A stretch of 64,000 bases of DNA from assembly GCA_005883995.1 (NCBI GenBank), contig VAXB01000033.1, positions 1-64,000 on the forward strand, given 5' to 3'. Of the stretch, positions 56,156 through 64,000 are shown in pieces. Origin of the DNA: Actinomycetota bacterium. Lineage in GTDB: Bacteria > Actinomycetota > Thermoleophilia > Gaiellales > Gaiellaceae. The translations under genes were made by a program, and so were the position numbers. Every line of letters begins with the position of its first letter. Within the stretch, counting starts at the first letter, position 1. Under the pieces are notes generated by a model. That model worked only from the letters and a program-made list of their open reading frames with translations, had not been told where the DNA came from and ran no database searches.

Positions 56156-57515
56156 GGGCCCCCTCGCGGAGCTCTTCAAGGCAACCGAGGCGGCACAGCG
56201 ACAGGCGGAGCAGCAGCCCGCGGAGGCCGAGGAGCCGCACGAGTCGACGGTCGAGCACGTTCCGACATGGGAGGACGAGGTCGACACGCCGGCGCCGCCG
56301 CGGCCGGACCCGATTCCCGAGCCGGGACCGCCCGAGCCGACGCCGCAGCCGCCTGCGCCCGATCCGACGCCGGAGCCCACGCCCCCGCCGCCGATCGCGC
56401 CGGAGCCGCCGGTGACCCGCTACGTCGAGACGCTGCCCGAGCCGGCGCCGCGGCTGCACCGCGCGCCGTCCGGAATGGCCGGTTCCTATCTCGCGAAAAT
56501 CGTCGTCGTCGGCGTCGGCGGTGCGGGACTCAATGCCGTCAACAGGATGATCGACGCCGGCATCAACCAGGTCGACTTCATCGCCGTCAACACGGACCTG
56601 CAGCAGCTGCAAATGTCGGAGGCGGACCACAAGATCCACATCGGCCGAGACCTGACGAAGGGCCTCGGCTCCGGCGCCGAGCCCGCGATCGGTCGCCAGG
56701 CCGCGGAGGAGAGCTACGACCAGGTCAAGCAGGCGCTGCGCGGCGCGGACATGGTGTTCGTGACCGCAGGCGAAGGCGGCGGCACCGGCACCGGCGCTGC
56801 GCCGATCGTGGCGCAGATCGCGCGCTCGCTCGGTGCGCTGACGGTCGGGATCGTGACGCTTCCGTTCAGGTTCGAAGGCACGAAGCGTCGCGGCGCTGCG
56901 ATGGCGGGAATCGACGAGCTCCGCACCGCGTGCGACACGACGATCGTGATTCCCAACGACCGTCTGCTCGAGGTCCTCGACAAGTCCACCTCGATGCTCG
57001 ACGCGTTCAAGATCGCCGACGACGTCCTGCGTCAGGGCGTCCAGGGGATCTGCGACCTGATCACGCTCCCGGGGTTGATCAACCTGGACTTCGCCGACGT
57101 GCGGACGATCATGGAGAACAGCGGCGCGGCGTTGATGGGCATCGGCTTCTCGTCCGCGCCCGAGGGCCGTGCGCGCGAGGCGGCGGAGCGTGCGCTCCGC
57201 TCGCCGCTGATCGACACGGAGCTCGGTGCAGCGCGCGGGATCCTGCTGTCGATCGCGGGCGGCGACGACCTCTCGCTGATCGAGGTGAACGAAGCGGCCG
57301 AGGTGATCCGCCAGACCGCGACCGACGACACGCAGATCATCTTCGGCGCGACGATCGACGAGCGCCTGACCGGCCAGGTATGGGTGACGGTGATCGCGAC
57401 CGGACTCGCGTCACCGAGCAGCCGGCCCGTCGCGCGGAGCAGCTTCGTCAGCTCGCTGACGTCGACGTCCGAGCAGCGCGACGAGCTCGAGCCGCCCGCG
57501 TTCCTGCGGAACTAG
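56127..57515 (+). CDS. ftsZ: FtsZ with ~120-aa Pro/Glu-rich N-terminal extension
   Basis: [33 protein letters not shown]...[13 protein letters not shown]...[22 protein letters not shown]...C-terminal [10 protein letters not shown]. Confidence 0.95.
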   Translation: MARKRASMREGPLAELFKATEAAQRQAEQQPAEAEEPHESTVEHVPTWEDEVDTPAPPRPDPIPEPGPPEPTPQPPAPDPTPEPTPPPPIAPEPPVTRYVETLPEPAPRLHRAPSGMAGSYLAKIVVVGVGGAGLNAVNRMIDAGINQVDFIAVNTDLQQLQMSEADHKIHIGRDLTKGLGSGAEPAIGRQAAEESYDQVKQALRGADMVFVTAGEGGGTGTGAAPIVAQIARSLGALTVGIVTLPFRFEGTKRRGAAMAGIDELRTACDTTIVIPNDRLLEVLDKSTSMLDAFKIADDVLRQGVQGICDLITLPGLINLDFADVRTIMENSGAALMGIGFSSAPEGRAREAAERALRSPLIDTELGAARGILLSIAGGDDLSLIEVNEAAEVIRQTATDDTQIIFGATIDERLTGQVWVTVIATGLASPSSRPVARSSFVSSLTSTSEQRDELEPPAFLRN

Positions 57516-57577
57516 TTACTCAGGGCAGCGACACGACGAGCGAGAACGCGCCGGCGCCGGCAGTTCGCGTCACGCGG
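56675..57577 (+). repeat. Inverted repeat copy 1 (903 bp): 3' part of ftsZ plus last codons of convergent peptidase gene
   Basis: Position x pairs with 116400-x across the whole length with no indel; at least two mismatches (57038/59362, 57365/59035). Confidence 0.95.
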
Positions 57578-58608
57578 AGCGTCGCGGTGCGCGCGCCGCA
57601 GATCGTCTGCGTGTGCACGTTGATGCGCAGCCGCTCGCCGCTCGCCGCGCGAAGTGATGTCGCGAGCGTGCCGTCGTACGGTGTCGACACCTTGAACGTG
57701 CGCACGGAAGAGCCACGTCGCGCGAACGTCCCGCGCAGCGTGGTGGTGTGATTCGACGTCCACGGGCTCGTCACGTCCTCCTGCACGAGCTGGAGCGCAC
57801 GCGTGTCGGGCTGGAGCGACTCGTCGACGACGAGCCAGGGCGTGATCGGGAGTCCGAGCCGTTGCTCGTTCAGTACGCGGTAGGTCTCCGCGAAGACCTC
57901 GCCCGGGTTGAACTTGTAGATGAGGGACGTCTCCGCGCCGGGGAAGAGCTCGTGCGCGCGGGTGCGGCGGCAGACGTTGATGTACGACGCCCAGCGCTTC
58001 GTGCCCCAGTCGACGGCAGGCCACGGCGGATTCGAGCGATGAGCGGCGATGTGGTGGCCGTACTCGTGCGCGATCACCGACTCCGCAGTGATGCCTGGCT
58101 GGTCCTCACCGGGGCCGATCAGCTGGTTTTCGCCGTAGCAGCCGAGGATGTCCTGGCCGCCGCAGAGCTGAGAGACCTGCGCCGGCGGCGCGAGGTAGAT
58201 CGCGACCTGCGAGATCTCCGATCCGTGCAAGAGCGACGCGAGGAAGTTCGCCCAGCGCTGGCCGACCGCCTGGTCCTGCGGATAGCTGTCGGAGATGTAG
58301 ATCGTCACGTGCTCGTTCGTCGAGGTCGTGTAGGTGCCGCCCCAGAAGCCGGCGGGCGAGATCGCGCGTCGAAGTTGTGCATCCGGGATCAACGCCGGGC
58401 CGTCGGCGATCTGGAGCGCGTTCGGCACGTCGAGGTTGCCCGCTGCGGCGGTGGACGCCGCGACTGCGGCGAGCATTGCCGTGAGGAGGGTCACGAATGC
58501 GGCGCGGAGGGCAAAGCGCGAGCGCCTCGCCCCCCGGCCCCACCTTGGAGGACCGAGCGAGGACGACGGAGGGGTTGTGCGGCGTCCGCCCGGTTTCATG
58601 CGAAGCAT
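57520..58608 (-). CDS. Secreted HExxH zinc-metallopeptidase-like protein
   Basis: N-terminal signal/TM; SVIAHEYGHHIAAH; PGEVFAETYRVLNEQRLGL. Confidence 0.75.
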   Translation of the reverse strand: MLRMKPGGRRTTPPSSSLGPPRWGRGARRSRFALRAAFVTLLTAMLAAVAASTAAAGNLDVPNALQIADGPALIPDAQLRRAISPAGFWGGTYTTSTNEHVTIYISDSYPQDQAVGQRWANFLASLLHGSEISQVAIYLAPPAQVSQLCGGQDILGCYGENQLIGPGEDQPGITAESVIAHEYGHHIAAHRSNPPWPAVDWGTKRWASYINVCRRTRAHELFPGAETSLIYKFNPGEVFAETYRVLNEQRLGLPITPWLVVDESLQPDTRALQLVQEDVTSPWTSNHTTTLRGTFARRGSSVRTFKVSTPYDGTLATSLRAASGERLRINVHTQTICGARTATLRVTRTAGAGAFSLVVSLP

Positions 58609-58679
58609 GGTGACGCGGATCGCTCAGAAAGACCTGGGATGCTGTTAAAGGTTTCGTTAACGCTGTCTAGGCTTGCGGG

Positions 58680-60981
58680 ATGAGAGGAGCCGTCGCAGCA
58701 GGTCATCCGCTGACCGCCGAGGCGGGCGCGCGCGTGCTCGAACGGGGCGGCAATGCGGTCGACGCGGCGGTCGGAGCGGCGTTCGTCTCGTGGGTCGCCG
58801 AGGGAACGCTGACCGGCCCTGGCCGCGTGACGCGAACTGCCGGCGCCGGCGCGTTCTCGCTCGTCGTGTCGCTGCCCTGAGTAACTAGTTCCGCAGGAAC
58901 GCGGGCGGCTCGAGCTCGTCGCGCTGCTCGGACGTCGACGTCAGCGAGCTGACGAAGCTGCTCCGCGCGACGGGCCGGCTGCTCGGTGACGCGAGTCCGG
59001 TCGCGATCACCGTCACCCATACCTGGCCGGTCAGACGCTCGTCGATCGTCGCGCCGAAGATGATCTGCGTGTCGTCGGTCGCGGTCTGGCGGATCACCTC
59101 GGCCGCTTCGTTCACCTCGATCAGCGAGAGGTCGTCGCCGCCCGCGATCGACAGCAGGATCCCGCGCGCTGCACCGAGCTCCGTGTCGATCAGCGGCGAG
59201 CGGAGCGCACGCTCCGCCGCCTCGCGCGCACGGCCCTCGGGCGCGGACGAGAAGCCGATGCCCATCAACGCCGCGCCGCTGTTCTCCATGATCGTCCGCA
59301 CGTCGGCGAAGTCCAGGTTGATCAACCCCGGGAGCGTGATCAGGTCGCAGATCCCCTGGACACCCTGACGCAGGACGTCGTCGGCGATCTTGAACGCGTC
59401 GAGCATCGAGGTGGACTTGTCGAGGACCTCGAGCAGACGGTCGTTGGGAATCACGATCGTCGTGTCGCACGCGGTGCGGAGCTCGTCGATTCCCGCCATC
59501 GCAGCGCCGCGACGCTTCGTGCCTTCGAACCTGAACGGAAGCGTCACGATCCCGACCGTCAGCGCACCGAGCGAGCGCGCGATCTGCGCCACGATCGGCG
59601 CAGCGCCGGTGCCGGTGCCGCCGCCTTCGCCTGCGGTCACGAACACCATGTCCGCGCCGCGCAGCGCCTGCTTGACCTGGTCGTAGCTCTCCTCCGCGGC
59701 CTGGCGACCGATCGCGGGCTCGGCGACGGCGTGCTGCGCGACATGGACGCCGTCGACGTCGACTTCTCCGGCGGGTCGACCCAGGTGTTCCGGATCGGGC
59801 CGGCGTCGTGCGCTGTTCCAGGCGCTGCGCTCGGGCTCGAGCAAGCGCACCGTTCGTTCGGACGTCTCCCGTGGCCGGAGCTCGTCGCACCCGCAATCAC
59901 GCTGGCGCGCGATGGCATCGAGCTCACGCGTGGGCAGGCATATCTGCACGCGATTCTCGACCTGATCCTGCGGCACTCGCCCGAGAGCCGCGACGTGTAC
60001 GAGCGTGCAGGTGAGCGCCTCGTCGCAGGCGACCTGCTCGTCCAGCGCGACCTCGCGCGGACGCTCGAAGTGCTCGCCGAGCGCGGCGCGGCGGACATGT
60101 ACCACGGCGACCTCGCGCGCGCGATCGTCGCGCACATCGAGGCGGGCGGGGGCTGCATCACCGAGCGCGACCTCGCCGACTACCGCGTCATCCGGCGTCG
60201 TCCGGTGCAGACGGACTTCCGCGGGATGGAGTTCCTGTCGAACCCGCCGCCGAGCGCGGGCGGGATCCTGATCGCCTACGGCCTCGGGCTGCTCGATGAC
60301 CGGGGCGCGCCCGGAAGCGCGGAGGCGATCGATGCGCTCGCGCGGGTGATGCGCGAACAACTTCGGGCACGCGAGGACGGCTTCGACCGCGCGCTGCGCC
60401 ACGGCGGTCTCGCGAAGCTCCTCGACGAGCGCGCGGTGATCGCGCGCGGAACGACGCACATCTCCGCCGTCGACGGCGACGGGAATGCCGTCGCGCTGAC
60501 CGCGTCGACCGGCGCGGGCTCGGGCGTCGTCGTCCCGGGGACGGGAATCCATCTGAACAACATGCTCGGCGAGTTCGACCTCGCAAAGCCGCCGCGGTCG
60601 GGCGAAAGGCTGTCCTCGATGATGAGCCCGTCGGTCGTGCTGCGCGACGGCCGGCCTCGGCTCGTCGTCGGCAGCGCCGGCTCGTTGCGGCTGCGCGGCG
60701 CGGTGATGCAGATCGTTGTCAACGTCGTCCAGCACGGCCTCGGAGTCGTCGATGCGATCGACCGTCCGCGTGTCCATCTCGAGGGCGAGCATCTCCATTG
60801 CGAGGGCGGCCACGATCCCGCCCAGCTCGACCGCCTCGAGGAATTCGGCTGGGACGTGACGCGGTGGCGCCGCCGCAACCTCTACTTCGGCGGCGCAGCG
60901 GCGGTCGAGATGCGCGACGACGGCACCCTCGCGGCCGCGGGCGATCCCCGCCGCGGTGGGGCGGGAGTCGTCGTCGCATGA
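58680..60981 (+). pseudogene. Gamma-glutamyltransferase-family gene interrupted by the inverted ftsZ copy (58823-59725)
   Basis: 58680-: MRGAVAAGHPLTAEAGARVLERGGNAVDAAVGAAFVSWVAEGTLTGPG; ~59722-60981: [52 protein letters not shown]...NNMLGEFDL...[20 protein letters not shown]. Confidence 0.85.
58823..59725 (-). repeat. Inverted repeat copy 2 (903 bp)
   Basis: See copy 1; carries an N-terminally truncated FtsZ reading frame on the minus strand. Confidence 0.95.
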
Positions 60982-61490
60982 GCTACGTCGTCCGTCCCGC
61001 TGATCCGGCCGACGCGCAGGGGCTGTCGGTGCTCGGCGACGCCGTCGCCGCCGAGCCGGAGGGCTGGCTCGCGACGAACAACGGCTGGCGCACCGTGGGG
61101 GACGAGCGACGCTATCTGCGGGCGATCCGTCGCTACCCGCACGCGGGAGTCTTCGTCGCCGAGGCGGAGGATGGCTCGATCGTGGGCCGCCTGTCGCTCG
61201 CGCGCGACCAGCACCCCGCGAGCAGGCACGTCGCCGACCTCGGCCTGATGGTCGCGCAGTCGCACCGCCGGATGGGCATAGGGCGCGCGCTGCTCGCGGC
61301 CGCCGTGGAGTGGGCGCGGGCGAACGACGTGCGCAAGCTCGAGCTGCACGTGTTCCCGTACAACACGGCCGCGATCGCGCTCTACGAGGAATTCGGATTC
61401 GAGCACGAGGGCTACAGGAAGCAGCACTACCGCCGCGGCGACGAGTTCGTCGACGCGATCCTGATGGCCTACGACGTTACAGCGACGTAA
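60978..61490 (+). CDS. GNAT-family N-acetyltransferase
   Basis: [78 protein letters not shown]. Confidence 0.95.
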   Translation: MSYVVRPADPADAQGLSVLGDAVAAEPEGWLATNNGWRTVGDERRYLRAIRRYPHAGVFVAEAEDGSIVGRLSLARDQHPASRHVADLGLMVAQSHRRMGIGRALLAAAVEWARANDVRKLELHVFPYNTAAIALYEEFGFEHEGYRKQHYRRGDEFVDAILMAYDVTAT

Positions 61491-61510
61491 CTAGGTACAC
61501 GCGCGCGCAC

Positions 61511-61533
61511 CCCCACCCAGTCTGAGGGTGGGG
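61511..61533. terminator. GC-rich hairpin between convergent genes
   Basis: ccccaccc-agtctga-gggtgggg; no U-tract. Confidence 0.4.
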
Positions 61534-61647
61534 CTGAACCACCCGCCACCCTCTGCGATCGACGGTACCGGACGGCGACGCGCGCGCCTGTGCCAATCCC
61601 GTGCCGATTTGCGCGGCCGGCGCCGTGCGCAGCTAGAACGTCCCGCG

Positions 61648-62745
61648 TTACGTCGCCTGCTCGACCTGACCCTCGCTCGCAGCGGTCAAGGGGAGGCCGC
61701 TCGCACGCACCCGCCGGCTCCATTCCTGGATCTCTTCCTCTGCGTGCGACAGCCGACGGTCGCGGTCGTCGAGTTGTGCCTGGCGCTCGGCGAGCTCCTG
61801 CTCGCGCGCGAGGATTCGCTGCAGGTCACGCTCGCGGTCCCGGAGCGCGCGATCGCGCTCGTCGAGCTGTGCAACCGCCGCCGACAACCAGTTGCCGCGC
61901 TCGTCGAGCTCCGCGGCTGTCCGTTCGAGCTCTGCGCGCTGCGCCAGCAAGGCTTGCTCACGCTCCTCGACCGTCTCGGCAATTTGCTCCGATGTCCGCA
62001 ACTCGCGCGCGCGATGCGACAACTGCGTCTCCTGGACCGCGACGCGCGCTGCGCGCCGGTTCAGATGCTCTTCTGCCAGGCGCTGTCGCGCCGCGCGTTC
62101 GTCGAGGTCACGTTCGCGCGCAGACAACGCAGCCTCCCGTTCGTCGGCCGCGCGCAACAGCGGTTCGAGCGCCGAGGAATCGGAGTCCACTCTCTCGCGC
62201 CGGCGCTCCAGATCGTGGCCGAGCTCCTCGAGCGCAGCCGCGCGCCTATTCATCTGCGCGACGAGAACCTCGTTCATTCGCTCACGATCCTCCGCCTCGC
62301 CGAGCCGGAGCTCGAGCTGCGTCTCCATCGCCTCCAGGTCGGCGATCGCCTGCTCGCGCAGGGTGAGCGCGCTTTCGGCAGAGGCAAGCCACTCGCCGCG
62401 CTCGTCGAGCTCCGCCGCGAGCGCCGCGAGCGCGCGTTCACGTTCGTCGAGCGCGCGCTCGCGCTGTTCCACGCCGGACAGCCGCACCTCGACTGAACGG
62501 GCTGCGCGCTCGCGCTCGCCGATCGCGGCCTCAACCGCGCGCAGGCGCTCCTCGCGTGCGTGGAGCGCCGCCTCCGCTTCCTCGACCGACGCCGCTCGCT
62601 GGGCCAGGTCCGCGGACATCTGCTCGACCCGCGTCGCCCGCTCGTCGAGTTGCGCCGTGCGCCTGTTGACGGTCTCGTTCAGCCGGCGCTCCCGCTCCGT
62701 GAGCGCGCGCCATGCCTCCGCGATCTCGGGCTGCTGATCGGTCAT
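61648..62745 (-). CDS. Long coiled-coil protein
   Basis: 365 aa of heptad-rich EREx/LDERxxxL repeats, very high Ala/Glu/Arg. Confidence 0.75.
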   Translation of the reverse strand: MTDQQPEIAEAWRALTERERRLNETVNRRTAQLDERATRVEQMSADLAQRAASVEEAEAALHAREERLRAVEAAIGERERAARSVEVRLSGVEQRERALDERERALAALAAELDERGEWLASAESALTLREQAIADLEAMETQLELRLGEAEDRERMNEVLVAQMNRRAAALEELGHDLERRRERVDSDSSALEPLLRAADEREAALSARERDLDERAARQRLAEEHLNRRAARVAVQETQLSHRARELRTSEQIAETVEEREQALLAQRAELERTAAELDERGNWLSAAVAQLDERDRALRDRERDLQRILAREQELAERQAQLDDRDRRLSHAEEEIQEWSRRVRASGLPLTAASEGQVEQAT

Positions 62746-62863
62746 GAGCCAATTTTCGCAGTTCCGGACGCTGCCCCTCTCGCGGTGATCCGATCGGCGC
62801 CCTCTTGAGACTCGTCACGAAGGCGGCACAGACACGTCACGTCGCCAACGCTTCAATCGAAGC

Positions 62864-63091
62864 ATGCGACAGCCCACCGTTCGCCAGGTCTATGCGCTCG
62901 CCGAGGCGCTCTGCGAGCGGGTGGGGGAAACGTTCCCTGAGACGCGCGACGACGCGTCCGAGACGATCGAACGCCTCCGGATCGAGAACGGTCACCCCGC
63001 ACCGCGACTGGAGGACGCCCCTCTGCGGCGGCGGCGATGGAGGCGGGGCGCGAGCCGCGTCGCCCAGGACCTCGCCGAGGAGATGGAGTGA
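62864..63091 (+). CDS. Small hypothetical protein
   Basis: MRQPTVRQVYALAEALCERVGETFPETRDDASETIERLRIENG. Confidence 0.55.
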   Translation: MRQPTVRQVYALAEALCERVGETFPETRDDASETIERLRIENGHPAPRLEDAPLRRRRWRRGASRVAQDLAEEME

Positions 63092-63503
63092 CCTCGGCAG
63101 ACGCGCTCGCGGAGCTCCTCGACCTCGACGCGCACGACACGCCCATCTGCCTCGCGTGCTTGAGCGACGTCGTCTTCACGCTCGATAACCGGGACGTCGG
63201 GAAGATCAACGGCTCGATTACCACGATGGCGCCTCATCTCTGGGCGGAAGGTCTCGAGCAACCCGTGCGGCTCGCCTCGCGTCGAGCGCTCGAGAACGGG
63301 ATCGTCGACGCGGCCCCCGCGCTCGGCGACGTCGATGCGAACGGGCCGCGTAGCCGGATCGTCCGTGGCGGTCGTGCTGTGGCTCGCGCTCCAGCTTCGC
63401 GAACACGCGCGGGGAGACCGGCTGAAGATGGGATTCCGCCCGTGGCCACCGGTGTAGCCGACGGCGTCGCGACGGTCCGGCGCGATGGCCCGCGAGCAAC
63501 GGC

Positions 63504-63722
63504 CACGGGTACGTCGTCTGGGGCGCGCTCGTCGGCTTCATTCTCGTGATGGAGCTCCTCGCCGCCTTCACGCACGGCATCGGCTTCCCGACACTGTCGA
63601 AAACGGTCGGGGACCTCGAGCGCCGCCACCACTGGATCAAGGTCGTGATGCTCGGCGGCTTCGTCACGCTTACCGCGCGCGTCGTCTTCTACCCATGGCC
63701 GAACCGCAGGGTCGACGGCTGA
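63504..63722 (+). CDS. Small membrane protein (5' end unresolved)
   Basis: GYVVWGALVGFILVMELLAAFTHGIGFPTLSKTVGDLERRHHWIKVVMLGGFVTLTARVVFYPWPNRRVDG*. Confidence 0.5.
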   Translation, partial: HGYVVWGALVGFILVMELLAAFTHGIGFPTLSKTVGDLERRHHWIKVVMLGGFVTLTARVVFYPWPNRRVDG

Positions 63723-63943
63723 TGACGAACGCGACGATCGGCTACATCGTCTGGGGTGCGATCGGCGTCGTCGTCCTCGTGCCGGAACTGGTGGCGATTG
63801 TGGGCGGCCGCTTCGCGCCTTTCCCGGGGCTCGCGCGGACGGCGACGAACCTGGAGGCACGCGTGCCGTGGTTGGCCATGGTGTTCCTCGCGGGGCTCGC
63901 GATCCTCGCGGTGCACATCCTGCTGTATCCCTGGCCGGACTAG
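63722..63943 (+). CDS. Small membrane protein, paralogue of preceding
   Basis: MTNATIGYIVWGAIGVVVLVPELVAIVGGRF...LAMVFLAGLAILAVHILLYPWPD. Confidence 0.6.
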   Translation: MTNATIGYIVWGAIGVVVLVPELVAIVGGRFAPFPGLARTATNLEARVPWLAMVFLAGLAILAVHILLYPWPD

Positions 63944-64000
63944 CGCTCGCCGAGAATCCGCGGCACCACAACCGAATAGTCCTCGTCGCCATCGCCTGCG
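63940..64000 (-). CDS. C-terminal end of a CDS running off the right edge
   Basis: ...AGDGDEDYSVVVPRILGER*. Confidence 0.3.
   Translation of the reverse strand, partial: AGDGDEDYSVVVPRILGER

Noticed and set aside
58703-59896. 397-aa Arg-rich minus ORF
   Set aside because: Out-of-frame reading of the inverted ftsZ copy; the identical pattern occurs at 56267-57751.
58885-60813. 642-aa minus-strand ORF ending in FtsZ sequence
   Set aside because: Chimeric reading frame: antisense of GGT read into the inverted ftsZ copy; not a novel FtsZ fusion.
1-64000. tRNA, rRNA, CRISPR, phage, integrase or IS transposase
   Set aside because: None recognised on reading both strands; I cannot run tRNAscan or CRISPR finders, so small or divergent tRNAs cannot be fully excluded.

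Overview
GC-rich bacterial chromosomal window with actinobacterial character; gene content resembles Thermoleophilia/Gaiellales, but that placement is inference. It is densely packed with housekeeping and metabolic genes. I saw no rRNA, tRNA, CRISPR array, prophage or transposase. Main loci: a secreted YDG-repeat protein running off the left edge; a two-component system; an AfsR/SARP-type regulator beside a cupin gene with an 11-bp-periodic heptamer box; tandem cupredoxins, the second with its Shine-Dalgarno inside a hairpin; a Mec+/CysM/CysO/MoeZ-like sulfur-carrier cluster; RpoD-like sigma factor; peptidases; an orphan EncFtn-like ferritin; a class III cyclase/ATPase/TPR regulator; an Lhr helicase; a TPP-enzyme/enolase-superfamily/GMC oxidoreductase block; a GAF-MerR-B12 (CarH-like) regulator divergent from a Nei/Fpg glycosylase; and a ParA-FtsZ pair in which FtsZ carries a Pro-rich N-terminal extension. 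Most striking structure: a 903-bp near-identical inverted repeat (56675-57577 / 58823-59725) that places the 3' part of ftsZ inside a gamma-glutamyltransferase gene. Four other conserved genes (MBL-fold, CNNM/CorC, MoeZ-like, glyoxalase) each lack a short conserved internal segment. Together these could be genuine rearrangements but look more like a consistent assembly or gap-closing signature, and read mapping should test them before any biological reading.
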